This document shows, piece after piece, positions 16,279 through 28,069 of a stretch of 64,000 nt of DNA; the stretch's first letter is position 1; the number at the start of each line of letters is the position of its first letter. The DNA comes from Durusdinium trenchii (Eukaryota > Sar > Dinophyceae > Suessiales > Symbiodiniaceae). The stretch lies in NCBI GenBank assembly GCA_963970005.1, contig CAXAMN010021361.1, positions 3,535,533-3,599,532 of the forward strand. Reading direction: 5' to 3'. The notes under the pieces were generated by a model. The model saw only the letters and a list, made by a program, of their open reading frames with translations, did no database searches and had not been told where the DNA came from. The position numbers and the translations under genes were made by a program.

Positions 16279-17585
16279 CACACAAAAAAAAACGGTTGAT
16301 CTTAGATGCCTGCATATGCCTGCAGCAATTGGCCAATGACAATCTTTATATGTACAAACTACAAACGTTCATTTTATCAAGACACAACTAGTTCTTACCA
16401 AGTCCTCTGACAAATAGAAAGATGTCCTGAGGAATGAAAACACCAACGGACACCTATGTCGAAGAAGAAGGTGACTCAACAAGTCGGTCACTGGATGTGA
16501 TGGTCGTTGGTGACAACTAATGTGTGTGTCTACCTTTCTTGGATGAACTTGTTCGGAACTGGGAGGTAAATCACCGGAAGGGTGTTCACCTCTTTCTGTT
16601 TTTCGGTTTGTTACGCGAAGTGCCTCGTGTGAGGCGGTGCATCTTGTAGAGCGAGTTCCTCAATTAGTGGGGTTGTGAAAGTCTCTCCCCAAAACGGAGA
16701 GCTCACTTGGTGGCTGGGAAAATGGACAGTTTTCTGGAGTAAAAAAAGCATTTTTGACCTAAAGCTTGACTGCAATCCACTCATGTCAGAAGGCTCTGAA
16801 CCTTCCAGCTTCTTGCCCATGTTTCTACAGTTCAAAAAAGTGACAGTTTAAATTTGATGTCAATGCGCAGTGTTAGTTGAGCGCTGCCAATGTTGGGCGC
16901 TGTCTGCTCCTGGTGTGGGTCATCCCCAAAGGTTGCATCAAAAAGTCCAAGGAACCTTTGCTGGACAAGATGTGAAGTGTGGCAAGTTCTTCACTGGAGT
17001 TTCAGGCACGTGTTCTGGGGCATGCTTCAAATTGTAAAACCGTGGAGATTTGGAGGAACACCTTTGACTTCCAATGGTGCCAAGGGAGTGCTTTGGAGCA
17101 TCACAGGTAATGAATGGTAATGGTCAATATTTTCACACTAAATACAACTTCGCAGGAATAAACCACAATGAATTTCGTTTTTCTTGCAAATTTTCGAGCA
17201 ACAGCTGCTTGGAGGTCTACACTCATCAAACACAAAGGATCATGTCCAACTTCCCATTGGATAGCACCTGTGCCAGGAGTTGTGGGCGAAAGTTTTGCTT
17301 ACGGTATCTTACATGTTGTTGACGAAGGTGTGGCAGCCCACATTTGCGCAAATGTGATGCTTGAACTTGTCATCAAGCCTGACACAACAGCTCCCACCCT
17401 CCTGCAACCCAAAAAACAAATTTGATGCCTTCCCAGATCTGTCTGGGTTTAAGGCTAGGCATGTCAGGTACCTGGTCCCTGCAGTGCTTGAAATCTAAAG
17501 ACCAAATACAGGAGTGAGGACTACACATTGCTACATGCCTGGAGAACCTGGAAAAGGTTTACCAAGTCATGGAACAACACCGTCC
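16279..17585. other. No gene recognised; possible degraded coding on the plus strand
   Basis: Begins with (CA)n and an A-run at the element edge. Plus-strand peptides such as GTPLTSNGAKGVLWSITG (ending at a GTAATG donor-like sequence at about 17107) and SFAYGILHVVDEGVAAHICA (about 17290-17350) look protein-like, but no frame joins them and I recognise no family. The rest shows no structure. Confidence 0.35.
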
Positions 17586-17919
17586 TCACATACCAGAAAA
17601 TACTTTCTGGACGACGCCCAAGGCGCGTGTGGGTGGGAGACGAGAGTCTGACTGAAACCAGTCAGGGGGGCAGTGGCAAGATAATGTCAAAATTGGGTCG
17701 TCAAACTCGACACCGTTTCCGATGTGTCGCCCCGCTTCGCTCCTTTCACTTCCAGCCACAGGCCTTCGCCGTGTGCGCAAGGAAATCTTGTCCTGTGACA
17801 TCGCCATCGCCTTTGGGGTTTTCCTCCACAGCCATTGATACACACGACGTTGCAATTGAAGGGGAAAACACATACATAAACATACAGTGACATGGACATG
17901 GCACCGGCGCCACTGTACT

Positions 17920-18127
17920 CCCGCGGGTTCGCCAAAGCTGGCATTGTGGCTCTTCAAATCTTGGTAGTCAGCATAAGCTTCATCCAAGTCTTTCTCGAAA
18001 CGAGCCGCCAATGGATCAACTTTAGAAGTCGAAGGCTTCTTGGCGCGCTTGGCATTCTTTGCCGCAGGCTTCTTCATGATGGCCGCCACCTTCATTGCCT
18101 TCATGGCTTTGGATGCCTTGCCTGCCA
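17920..18127 (-). CDS. Possible first exon of a Lys/Ala/Met-rich basic protein
   Basis: The minus frame is open to 18242, but the likely start is the ATG at 18127: MAGKASKAMKAMKVAAIMKK, then PAAKNAKRAKKPSTSKVDPL and the acidic helix FEKDLDEAYADYQDLKSHN. Repeated KAMKAM units and PAAKxAKRAKK are typical of small basic nuclear proteins in dinoflagellates, so a chromatin-associated role is possible. Coding becomes implausible after GEPAG near 17920, where GTACAG could serve as an intron donor. No following exon was identified and the gene may be a fragment. Confidence 0.38.
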
Positions 18128-18242
18128 TGGCCTTTCCGATGCGAGATGCGTGCTTTGAATGACTTGAAATCTCAGCTTGAGCTCTCACAAGTCCACAAAG
18201 GGACAAGCCAACATAGAACAATAGAATACAAAACATAAACAC

Positions 18243-18596
18243 GAAAAATCAACGTTGTCGAAAAGTCGGTTCCACCAATGAACAATCTTCTATTTTGCAG
18301 AAAATCGACTGACTCAGTTGCGGTTTCTCCGACGCCTATAGTGATCCCGGAGGGCCAAGCTTGTCGAGCACCGCTTGGGTGATTATCTCTCAAGACATGT
18401 GACCATGCAAAGCTACGCTTCAACAAGCCAGCGAATCATGCCAAGCTCTTGCTCAAGGAACCTAGCAGCGACTTGAACTTCCACCGTGTTGAAGAGAATG
18501 TTAAGGAGCAAAGTGTGACACCACCACAGTCCCAGGCCGTAACATTGGCAGCAAAATTGTCGTCACCCAAATCTCCTGAATCTCGCTGACACTTTT
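18243..18596. other. No gene recognised
   Basis: Short frames only. Mixed composition with no repeat; it separates the basic-protein candidate from the 13-bp minisatellite. Confidence 0.45.
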
Positions 18597-18996
18597 GTGA
18601 AACACTCGTGTAGGGTACTCTTGTGGGACACTCTTGTGGGAAACTCTTGTAGGGAACTCTGGTGGGACACTTTTTGGCAACACTCTTGTGGAGCACTCGT
18701 GTGGGACGCTCTTGTGAGGTACTCTTGTAGGGCACTCCTTGAAACACTTTCTCGCAACACTCTTGTGTAAGTCTCTCGCAGGACACTCTTGTGTGGCACT
18801 CTTGTGGGACACTCTTGCAGGACACTCTGGCGGGACACTGTTGCGGAACACTCTTGCGCGATACTCTTCTATAGGCCACTCTTGTGGAACATTCTTGTGG
18901 GCCACTCTTGTAGCACACTCTTGTGGGGACAACTCTGTAGGACACTCTTGCGAGATACTCTCGTGGAACACTCGTGTGGGACACTCTTGTCATCTA
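18597..18996. repeat. 13-bp minisatellite, unit ACTCTTGTGGGAC
   Basis: About 30 imperfect tandem copies of a 13-base unit, with occasional copies of 12, 14 or 15 bases. Because 13 is not a multiple of three, three successive units cover all frames, and none of the common unit variants creates a stop on either strand in most phases. This yields overlapping long frames on both strands, which are artefacts of the repeat. A second short array of the same unit is at 21104-21212. Confidence 0.9.
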
Positions 18997-19007
18997 TCTA
19001 TATCTAG

Positions 19008-19160
19008 ATCTGTCCATCCATCCATCCATCCATCCATCCATCCACTCATCTATCTATATCATCTATCTCTCATCTGGCTATTTATCGGTTTATCTCATCT
19101 AGCTTCCATCCGTGTAGCTGTCATTCTATGTCTCTCTCTCTCTCTCTCCCTATGTATCTA
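19008..19160. repeat. Microsatellite tract, (TCCA)n, (TATC)n and (TC)n
   Basis: Directly after the minisatellite: perfect TCCA/CCAT repeats at about 19013-19044, imperfect ATCT repeats to about 19100, and a (TC) run at about 19131-19148. Confidence 0.85.
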
Positions 19161-19731
19161 TCCAACCATCTACCCACCTGTCTGTCTTCGACGGTTACTT
19201 CCATACTTGCGTCGTGGTTCTCAAAAACTAGAGGCACCTCCTCAAGCACGTTTCCGGGTTTGAGCTTGTCCTTCTTGAGCTGGAGGTCGATCCAGACGTG
19301 CGCCAGCTGTTCCCGCTCATTGTCTCGGGGGACCCAGGAGGGCCCTTGCTATACCACCTCAATGAGCTTTTGCCGCATAAGCGGTGGTAGTCGAACATCC
19401 GCTCCATGGAGGCCTGCGATCACGCGGGCTCGGTCGCACGCGCCCAGCGCGCGTCATTCCAAGGATCGCGCAGTCTCGCGGGTCATGTCTCCATCGCGGT
19501 CGGAGCTGGGTGCCCATTGGACCTCGCGACGATCAGTCTGTTCTGCACCACTCACGGCAAAGGCGGTCAGGGAAGGCCTACGAACTTTTGTTTTACCGTC
19601 GCAGGACGGTTTGGTTTGCTTTTTGAGTGCGCAGCTAGCCGCAGAGACTCCCGGTACGCCCGCGTACCGCCGGTCCACCCAGTCGCGCTGTTCACCTGGG
19701 CACGGCTGCGTCTGTCGGACGCCCTTCGCTT

Positions 19732-20970
19732 CTACTGGCTGGGCGCCCAGCGAGCGTCCTGGCGCTGTTTCTTTTTCTTGGCGGCTTGCTTTTCGTTGGA
19801 AGCCACGTGCTTTGCGTGGTCTTTGTGCTCTGGGTCCTGCCGCGGTCTGCCGGGTGTCATTTTAGTTTGTGGTGCTGCGCCGCCGCGCGCCGCGCCTTTC
19901 GGATGGCCGCGCGCTTGGCGCGCTTTGCCTCGACCTTTCTTGCTTCTTGATGTATCAGATACGAAAGCCTGCATCGGCTTCTTGCGCAGGAATTCAAGTG
20001 TTGACGGAATTAGATCAAAGATCTCCTGAACATGAGGCAAGTCAGGCGTCCGATTCTCAATAAGCTCATCTTTCTCATCACCCAAAGCAGAGGGCGGCAA
20101 GTCTTTCTCCACCTTCTCATCTGGTTGATCTTCACTAATCGCTTTGAAGATCTCCTCACCCAAATCTGTGCTTCCAATATCTTTCCATTCCTTTTTCGCA
20201 CGCACCATCAATCCAGACAAGAAAGTCGCCCTCTGGCGCCTTACATCATCAGTCATCGTGACATCGAAGAAAGCATAGACTGAATCTCCTGCAGCAAGCA
20301 TCAATCCATCAATCACATCATCTTCGATTCCGTTTCTTGCCCACTGAAGCAAGGGTGCTCCGATGCTGCCAGTCAAGGGCTGGGCGTTCACTACCAGCAC
20401 CTTAAACCGAAGGCCTCCAGGAGTGAGTACCACCTTCTCACTAGTCATCTTCTCATGCGTCGTGAAAAACTCCTTGTAGATGCCATAAAGGCACGGATCA
20501 CTGAGTTGCGGATGTAACAACTCGAATAGATCAAACGGGTGCTCAGTTCAGTCACCTCACCATGTACCTTGCTGAACTCATAGGCATCCAATTTGAGGCT
20601 TGCACGGACAACCTGCGAAGCTTTGTGGAGAGGCTCCTGGTTGCCCTGGGCAATGTCTTCAAGCATCTTTTCAATGAACGACCCCACCTCCTGCATGTCC
20701 AGGAATCCCTCGGATGGCCAAGAGAGTCTTCCCACACCAGCGAATCATTCTGGTGTCCTTTCATGACTTTCGAAATCTCCACAAGGATCTACGGGGCTCA
20801 GCTCTCCCTCCAAGCTCCCTCAACCTCGAGTAAACCACATCCAACGGCCTTCCATCAAAGACTGACCTCAAAACTCCCTGCACTGTGCGATCAAAGAGTT
20901 TCTGGACTTCAGTCCCCTCAGCTCCACCTTTGTTTGCAGACGATGCCGTCTTTGTGAAGACGGTCTTCAA
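19732..20970 (-). pseudogene. Intronless decayed gene with at least three frame breaks
   Basis: Consecutive minus-strand segments in different frames read as one protein: 20970-20790 (VQKLFDRTVQGVLRSVFDGR), about 20782-20710 (VEISKVMKGHQNDSLVWEDS), 20700-20545 (MQEVGSFIEKMLEDIAQGNQ, KLDAYEFSKVHGEVTE) and 20545-19732 (FELLHPQLSDPCLYGIYKEF, LTPGGLRFKVLVVNAQPLTG, AGDSVYAFFDVTMTDDVRRQ). The final 60-70 residues are a Lys/Arg/Ala-rich tail (SRSKKGRGKARQARGHPKGA). Each join needs a step of the same sense (-1). I cannot name the family. The lack of introns suggests a retrocopy or a retroelement-derived gene. A diverged basic extension may continue to about 19454. Confidence 0.5.
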
Positions 20971-21103
20971 ACTTTACCTTCCCGGGCCTCCCGCAAGGCA
21001 ATTGCTTCCCTGCGTCTCTGCGGCCAGCCCAACCCGACCACAGGTCTCCCGCCCCGACTTCTTTAGGTCCTCCCGCCGCGTCTTTTCCAGCTGCGCCGCG
21101 TTC

Positions 21104-21212
21104 GCGGTAGGACACTCTTGTGGGACACTCTCGCGTGACACTCTTGCGGGACACTCTTGTGCGAAACTCTTGTGAGACACTCTCACTCTCATGCTAGACT
21201 CTTGTGCGACAC
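21104..21212. repeat. Second short array of the 13-bp minisatellite
   Basis: Seven or eight imperfect units related to ACTCTTGTGGGAC, about 2.1 kb from the main array at 18597-18996 and flanking the other side of the pseudogene region. Confidence 0.85.
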
Positions 21213-22800
21213 TCACAATTTTTGTAGGATAACCTCGTGGGACAAAATGAGCGTTTCGAAAACCAGCGTTTCCTTCGAAACGTCCTCCAAAACTCAAGCG
21301 TCAACTCTCCAAAACGTGAGAGAGTCCGGAGACTTCCTCCAAAAGTCATGCACCAAGTCTCCAAAACGAGCGTTTCATACAATGACAAGACTTCCTGCAA
21401 AAGTGAAGCGGGAAGTCGCGTCAGAGCAAGCCCACCAATCCCAACGGTCGCATCCTCACGGTTCCCTGCACCTGCCACGACAATTCAACTTCGACACCTC
21501 CCATGCGCACAAAATACTTCACCTGCCGCGAAAAGTGACGACATGACATCTTCATGTCTTCCGCAGAAATTCCACCACACCACACGGAATGATTTCGACA
21601 CTTGCGGAACACCCGCATCCACAAAAATCGTCACTTTAGCTGAGACCTGTCACAAAAGCACGGCTCCAAGGCAACAACCTGGAACGCAAATCCCACTGTC
21701 ACAGCGACATCCAACACCTCCAACAGACCACCCTGCGAACGCCGATCCCATGGTCACAGCGAAGGCAACTGAGGATCGCACAAAACGCTGCACCTGCGCA
21801 GCAAAATTATCCTCCACAACATGTTACGTTTCTACGCTAATTCACACGAACTTGCCACTTCATTCTTTCATCCAAAACCTCCTCCAAAAGCTTCCCCCAC
21901 TGTCACGGCCATATTGATCACATTCGGCCGCTGGCAGACGGTGTATACGAACACAAAGCCAACGTCACACGAACAACGCTCCAACCCTCAGACTCCCAAA
22001 GTTAAACAGAACGGCAGGCCCTTGAAGTGCACTTTTTCACCCATTTTGAGTGATCTGGAGGTGCATTTTACTGCCAAGGACATCTCAACTGCTGTGCTCT
22101 GAAAACATGCATATAGGACTTTAAACACAAAAAAATAATCCTAGAAGACTCTTTGGTGAGTAAACCCCCAAAAAACAATCCAGAATATATTTGTTCGGAT
22201 GTTCCTTGTGGACTGCGTCCACCAACTACTGTTGACGGATGATAAGGTGAAGACTTGCAGAACTTCTCCATTTCTGCGGCTTTCATAGGGAGATTCCAAA
22301 TAGGGAGCACACTATTCTCCATCCACGCCCAGTGAGCACATCTGTGAGGCCAACACGCGCCTGCCAGGCTTCGTTCATCCATTGCTCGGCGGCCGCGGGG
22401 TTCCCAGCCTCCCCGGACGGTGCGGGAGGATCACCAGCGGGTGAAGGCACGTCGACGTGGCTATAGGTTCGACATCGAGAAGGTATAGAGTCTAGAGAGT
22501 GGGGAGTTCAGTGAGTTTCCCTAAACCAAGGCCATCAGGCTTGCAACGAGTCGGAAACACAACATGAAAAGCTCAGCGGAGCAGGCCTGACCAACTATCT
22601 GCTGACACAGTAGATTGGGCGTGAAATTTGAAAGGAGTTCCATGATGTTCAATGTAGATCATTGTAGACCCAAGAACTACAACAGCAGTATAGATGGACA
22701 ACATGTTTCAACCCCGAGTCGGTAACTGTCAGCAATGGAACTCTGAGTATCACTGAGTATCTCGCAACTGCATCGCAACGGCATCAGCCTTAAGGTAGGG
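21213..22800. other. No gene recognised; A/C-rich plus strand to about 21950
   Basis: The plus strand is poor in G and T between about 21240 and 21950 and contains diffuse repetition of CTCCAAAA and GCGTTTC words, which explains the 226-codon plus-strand frame at 21237-21917. I do not believe that frame is a gene. 21950-22800 is featureless. Confidence 0.45.
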
Positions 22801-23129
22801 TTGTTTGACAGTTGTTAGTTGTTTAGACATGTGCAAACCACTTGTTGGTCAAACGAACTTGTTCCACTTTGCAAGTTCGTTGGGAACCAAACATCGTTGC
22901 TTGACAACTCATCAGGAACTCGAGAACTCACGAGAACTCTCAGGCTCCAAAAAGCTTTGCAGTGTCGTTGGCACAGCTGGTTGTCTGGCAAAAAAGTTCC
23001 CTCTAGGTGGATTAAGTCCAAAACCCAAAGCTTAGGGGAACCATGGGGAACCTTAATCTTAACTTGACAAATGTATACTATAAATGGACACATCTGCACC
23101 AACACATTTGGTTTGCACAAAGGACTCGG

Positions 23130-23430
23130 GCACTGGAACAAACGACTTCACCTTCATCTGCTACTCGCAAATCTCTACGACTTTTCAACTGGACCAATTG
23201 ATGTTGGAGTCTTTCCAATTCTTCATAGTCTGTCCTCAACCGCTCAAGGAGAAAGGCATCAACATCTCTCTCTCTCTCTAACTCACATGGTGGGGCACAA
23301 CGGTGCGAGGAGAAGACATGGGCTCCGCCCCCTCCACCCCTTCCTCCCACGCCTCAGCAGCGACGTGCATCAGCTCCTGGAAGGTCTGGCCTGTCGGCTC
23401 CACCTGAAACAAGACGCCCAGTGGACTCCG
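23130..23430 (-). CDS. Possible exon pair with coiled-coil sequence
   Basis: After an acceptor-like TTGTTTCAG (about 23407), one minus frame reads VEPTGQTFQELMHVAAEAWE. A second frame downstream reads DVDAFLLERLRTDYEELERL, QHQLVQLKSRRD, a good coiled-coil heptad pattern. The two frames meet at a (GA)n tract (about 23262-23281). Length variation there would shift frame, or a very short intron may be present. The predicted peptides are more protein-like than anything nearby, but no family is recognised. Confidence 0.33.
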
Positions 23431-23882
23431 ATCGAAGGGTGATGAGGAAAGGACGCGCAAGACCAAGTGCTGGGGAAAACATATACAGGAGATCATGAAA
23501 AGGAGTGGCAATGGAGAGAGGGGGAGAGCGGGAGAGAGACCATTCTAACTACCACAAGTCTATAATAGCGCACGTGTCTTGGGGGGTTGGAAATGATTTG
23601 GCTGTTCTGCGGGCAAATTGCATTTCCTTCAAACTCATTGCATGATATTCTAAGGCCTGGACCAGGTGGAATGTCTGTCCAGGTGCAGGGTGCAAAGGAA
23701 GAGTAAATACATGTTAATATTATTGTCGTAATTTGTAAGGCTTTCCAGGAATTGGTAGCTGTTGGTGTGCGCGAGATCATTCCAAAGCTTTTGCAAGACT
23801 GGCATGGCGCATGGCTCTTACCATTTTAAGAAACCTATATCATATGGGTGTTGATCAAAATAAAGGTATGTGAGGCAGCTAC

Positions 23883-24327
23883 AATCGCCGATCAACCGCG
23901 AATCAATCGCGACCCCAACGGTGTCAATCGCGGGAGAGTGCTCTCGTATGCAACACTATTTTACGCAAAGAATCGTCGAAACATTGCTACATATCACAGT
24001 ATTTAGAGACATGGCGTGAGCCAGGGCCTACACAGGCGGGTTTAACAATCGCGGCACAATCGCGGATCAATCGCGAACCAATCGCGGATTTCGTCGACAT
24101 TTTTTTGAGAATTGAATTGATCTGGGCTGGTAGACTTTGAACTTTGTTGTTCTGATTCTTCTTTGCTATATTGGCTATCACTATTGAACACAGTGTCTAG
24201 GCAAACCCGAATACAGTGTAAGGCTGAACTGTAACATAATTATCATGATCATTTCTGATACAACAAATGTTTGTCTCAATCGTGAACCAATCGCCGATCA
24301 ACCGCGATGCAGGGTTTTACAATCGCA
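23883..24327. repeat. Three clusters of an AATCGCGG-type short repeat
   Basis: Words of the form CAATCGCGGAT/CAATCGCGAAC recur in clusters at 23883-23935, 24045-24090 and 24276-24327. The first and third share CAATCGCCGATCAACCGCGA. Spacing between clusters is about 165 and 230 bases, so this looks like a decayed higher-order tandem repeat. Confidence 0.6.
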
Positions 24328-27300
24328 AATGCTGAGATACACATGCCCTTTCATAATTCTTAGATGTGCATTTACGATCGGCTCCCATATCAGCAAAAGG
24401 CATTTCTCAAACAACCCTGCTGGATGCGTGACGACCCGGTGATCAAAAGAACTTGAATACGATTTAATACCTTCATGTTTGAAGAGAAGAGGAGCCGCCC
24501 CTGGTGCACTAGGATCATGCCATCAGGAACAAGATCTTTGGGGTCAGTGCAGCCACTTGAGCAAGCCTTACATCATCAAAGTACAGGGGAGAACAATCAA
24601 AGATTTGCTAAGAACCGGGGGAACAACAAAAAGAAATCCAGGTCCTAGAAGCAGATTGACCCAGTTTGGGTAATCAACATCACCCCATCAGAATAACCAG
24701 GATGCCCACCCAACACCAGCACAGTTCATCAAGGCATATGAGGATGCCGCCCCGCTCTCGTCTACCGTCTTCAGTCCTTCCGATCGGAAGCGAACTCACT
24801 GAGCTGAGCTCCACTGATTCACAAAAGGAACAGCACAGCAGCACAACCCTGGCTTAGTGGGTTTCTGTAGCTCCTGAAACGCTGTCGTTCTGCTGCGGAA
24901 AACACTCATTGGGCTCGCCTCCAACGCCCTCATGCGAAACAGCCAACGCTCGGCTCGTTCCACATCGGCGCTGGAGGCGCAGGAGGCCTCGGCAGATTGG
25001 TTCTACTTTGGGTTAAAACAGGCTGCTTTTTCTAGTCAGAAAGAAAACAATCATGAAGTCTTCTGGAAAGTCTATTGAGAACCTGTAACAAAAGCATGAA
25101 GTGTTTCATAGTGTTTCTGAAAAAAAAAGAACACCTTCTTTTTGAATGTTCCAGTCCCAGCAAAGATTGTTAAGGAGGTCACACTGTCATGCACTCAGAA
25201 GGATGTACACCGGGTGTTTATGTTTGTTTGAATTGACAATGTATTGCTGAGTGCACACCAAGCTTAGGGGGGCCATCTAAATGGGATTCCAAATGAGTAG
25301 CCAAAAAATCAGAAGAACACCCAGTGGAACTGGGTTGTGATTTGATTCAGTCCAGTGGAACTCTGCTTGTGTCACAAATCAACTTACGACTGGCCTGTGA
25401 CTGTGCAAAACACATCCCGTAACTACCCACTGATAACCGCCATGGGCCCCGTATGGTTTTGCGGATCTCGCTTAGCTAGCTGCGCGCTTGCCAAGCTCCT
25501 GACCGTGTGGGCACCGATGGCTGTGACCAAGCGCTTGTAATATGACTTGACTTGATATTCCAATTCCAAAGCCTTGACAACACGCAGAACTTCCAACCCA
25601 ATCCCAAAGTTTCAGTGACAAATCCGGCCTTTTAAACCTTTTCAACTCTTTGAGCTCACTCGGGTTGACTTGCAAAACCGTTGCTGTGATATCTACAAAC
25701 CAAAAGGATTTAAAGAAGGAACCTATTTTCCCAACGACCCGCAGTCCTCCCGCCGTTCCTGGGCGCAGTTCTCCCCTCCCCCTCCTCCCCCTCTCTCGGC
25801 TCGAGGCGATGATCGCTCCGAAGTGCGGTGCCTTTGGCCTCGAGGCTCTCGCGTCGCGGCGACGCGGCGAGTCGGGCCGCGGTGGGTCGCGGCGGATCCG
25901 ATCCTGGACGCCTGATGGACGGCTCCATGAGCACGACGCATTTGGAGCTTCAAACAGAATTTGGGGGGGCTCCCGTATACAGCTCCCATGGAAGTCTCCA
26001 TTTGGCACTTCAAAAGTCCCTATTTTTGGAGCAGCAACCTTCGGGTGACTTCCAATACTTCCATGGGGCACATTGAGACGTCAGACCGACAATCCTTCGG
26101 TTGGACGTACCGACAGCAAGTGGAGCAGTCGGCCACTCGGGAAGACCATGAACAATCCTTTCCCGTTCACTCATGGAGTGTCCATGGACAAAACCACCGT
26201 GGAGTGAAAACATGCGGTGTTAAAAGGTCACCAGCGATAAATCTCGTTGCTTGCAGCGACACCATCGGTTCGTTCTCAGGCCAACCCGGAAGCAGCATGT
26301 GGCCTCAAGCCGGCATCGATCATCTCGTAGAGAGCATCCTGAGAGGATAAATGGTTTTCGGGCACCTCACACATCCTCACACCATTCAATGGGCTCCCGC
26401 TTGCAGTACGAAGAGGCAGCGTATGTATTAATTATAGAATATATATATAGATGATACACTGTTGTGCTCACATACCTTGATTATTGATGATCTCTTCAAT
26501 TCCTTGAATCAACCGAGGAATACTTTTTCACAGAGGCGATGCTCTCATTCACCAAATCGGTTTTCAAGACAGATTGACATCTGGATTGCAGATATTGCAG
26601 GGCTACCAAACCCCACTTTATGCACATACAGTGGTGGAGCCAAGCAGCAAGGGGACCCTGTTACTTTGACCACCTAAGAAAAGCTCTCAAGCCTAGTTTG
26701 ACCCGACCTATGTGTGCATCAATGAAATTAGGAAAAATCATGAAACATGAGTGTCCGATATAGGATCCTGTATGGTTCCCTCCTTAATTATACTAGAGGA
26801 GCAGAAGACAGGAAGTAATTGAGAAGTGCAAGGCTTTTGGGGTGAGGCTGAGCAAACAGAGCTTTGGACCTGCAAAATCAGAGAACCTCAAATGACCTGA
26901 CCTGACCTCCAAACTACCCTCTCCTGTTTCTCCTGGGGTATTGGAAGCAGGAAACCTTGGGGAAGACCGGGGAACGCAAGCTTGGATGGGCTGGTCAACG
27001 CTCCCGGTTTCGTCCCAGGGACGCCCATGTATAAACTATATCGAACTATTCTTTCCACACAAGGATTTGTCATGAAGTTTTTAGTGATCAGAAAATGTTG
27101 CCGTTTTGAAGGTGCCTCAGAAACTATATCAAAAGCAGCGGCATCCTGCACACACACAAGCAGTATAAAATCAAGATCTGACCCCACCCAAGGGGTCGTA
27201 AAACAACACATGAAGGTTACACGGTATACCGATGTATATACCGGTCTCATTTTGTAGATATAATTGAACCACACGTGCACAAACCATCTAAGTACGCTAA

Positions 27301-27366
27301 GTTTGAAGACATGTTCAACTCACCCTTGAATTGAACAAAGTACAAACCCTTGAGTGTTTGAGTACA
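24328..27366. other. No gene recognised; one probable dispersed repeat
   Basis: 25430-25560 (containing GCCATGGGCCCCGTATGG and TTGGTCACAGCC on the opposite strand) resembles a sequence I remember as widespread in Symbiodiniaceae genes and introns; treat as recollection. 25740-25920 is unusually GC-rich, which explains overlapping open frames there. No domain, RNA gene or array elsewhere. Confidence 0.4.
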
Positions 27367-27371
27367 GTAAG
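27367..27371. repeat. Target-site duplication GTAAG, left copy
   Basis: Five bases directly before the left LTR, repeated exactly at 46693-46697 directly after the right LTR. Confidence 0.9.
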
Positions 27372-27546
27372 TGCGAGTGGATCTTAATCAGCGAAGTTTG
27401 AAGCTATCACTGACGGTCCATAAGCGGCGTAGCGTCGGAACGGAAACCGCACCTTTTCTAGTCGCTTGATCCTTGAGCCAAAGTACATATGGTACATACA
27501 TATATGTACATGTTGCACTGTACATGTCGCTGCACTTCCATTCGCA
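27372..27546 (-). repeat. 3' LTR of the copia element
   Basis: 175 bases, 174 identical to 46518-46692. Begins TGCGAG and ends TTCGCA on the plus strand. The presumed polyadenylation region of the element. Confidence 0.95.
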
Positions 27547-27556
27547 CCCCCCATGT
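27547..27556 (-). other. Polypurine tract next to the 3' LTR
   Basis: The sense strand reads CACATGGGGGG directly before the LTR. A short G-run is a minimal plus-strand primer; the tract is shorter than usual. Confidence 0.55.
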
Positions 27557-28069
27557 GAACGGCAACAATATGTGCCGATCACACACGAAAATTTAGGGAT
27601 GTAAGTGCTACAAAGGAAATTGTATGATTTGCCGCGAGACTCATATGAGGCTCATACTACAGAACATGCTGGACTAAAGCGGACTTTTACATATAAAGTG
27701 TGCAACTATGGCTCAGAACCTATAAAAAAAAAAATCGAATTGAACAAGTGAGACAGTCACGAGGCCTCGCTCAGTGTCCACTCAAAAGAGCATCGCTTTG
27801 ATGTAGATCCGAACTGGTGACTTCCACGTAGATGTCACATCGGCAACTGACTTCACACTTCTCAAAAGATGTAGGTTTTAGTTTGGATACACTTACAGAA
27901 CGGCAGGTCGGAGAGACAGTCGGTGATTGTCTTCCTTCCATTATGCTCATGGTATCACATCAGATTGATGATTTGCAATGATACACTTACAGCGTTTCAG
28001 GTCAGATAGACATCCGGTGAATGACTTCCTCCCTGGTTTGCATGGTACCCTCATAGTCGTTCAAAGAAA
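27557..28069 (-). other. 3' untranslated region of the copia element with a diverged tandem repeat
   Basis: About 510 bases between the stop of the long frame and the polypurine tract. 27890-27965 and 27977-28055 are imperfect copies (GATACACTTACAG, CAGGTCxGAxAGACA, GGTGAxTGxCTTCCT shared), offset about 87 bases. No gene is seen. Confidence 0.6.

Noticed and set aside
18436-19263. Long frames on both strands reading SCGTLLWDTL-like or its complement
   Set aside because: Encoded by the 13-bp minisatellite; periodic peptide with no start context or domain.
21237-21917. 226-codon plus-strand open frame
   Set aside because: Composition-driven: the plus strand is A/C-rich, stops are rare, and the peptide has no structure or recognisable family.
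25472-26071. 199-codon minus-strand frame and several overlapping frames
   Set aside because: GC-rich segment with open frames in both strands at once; the peptide is Arg/Pro-rich and the end overlaps a probable dispersed repeat.
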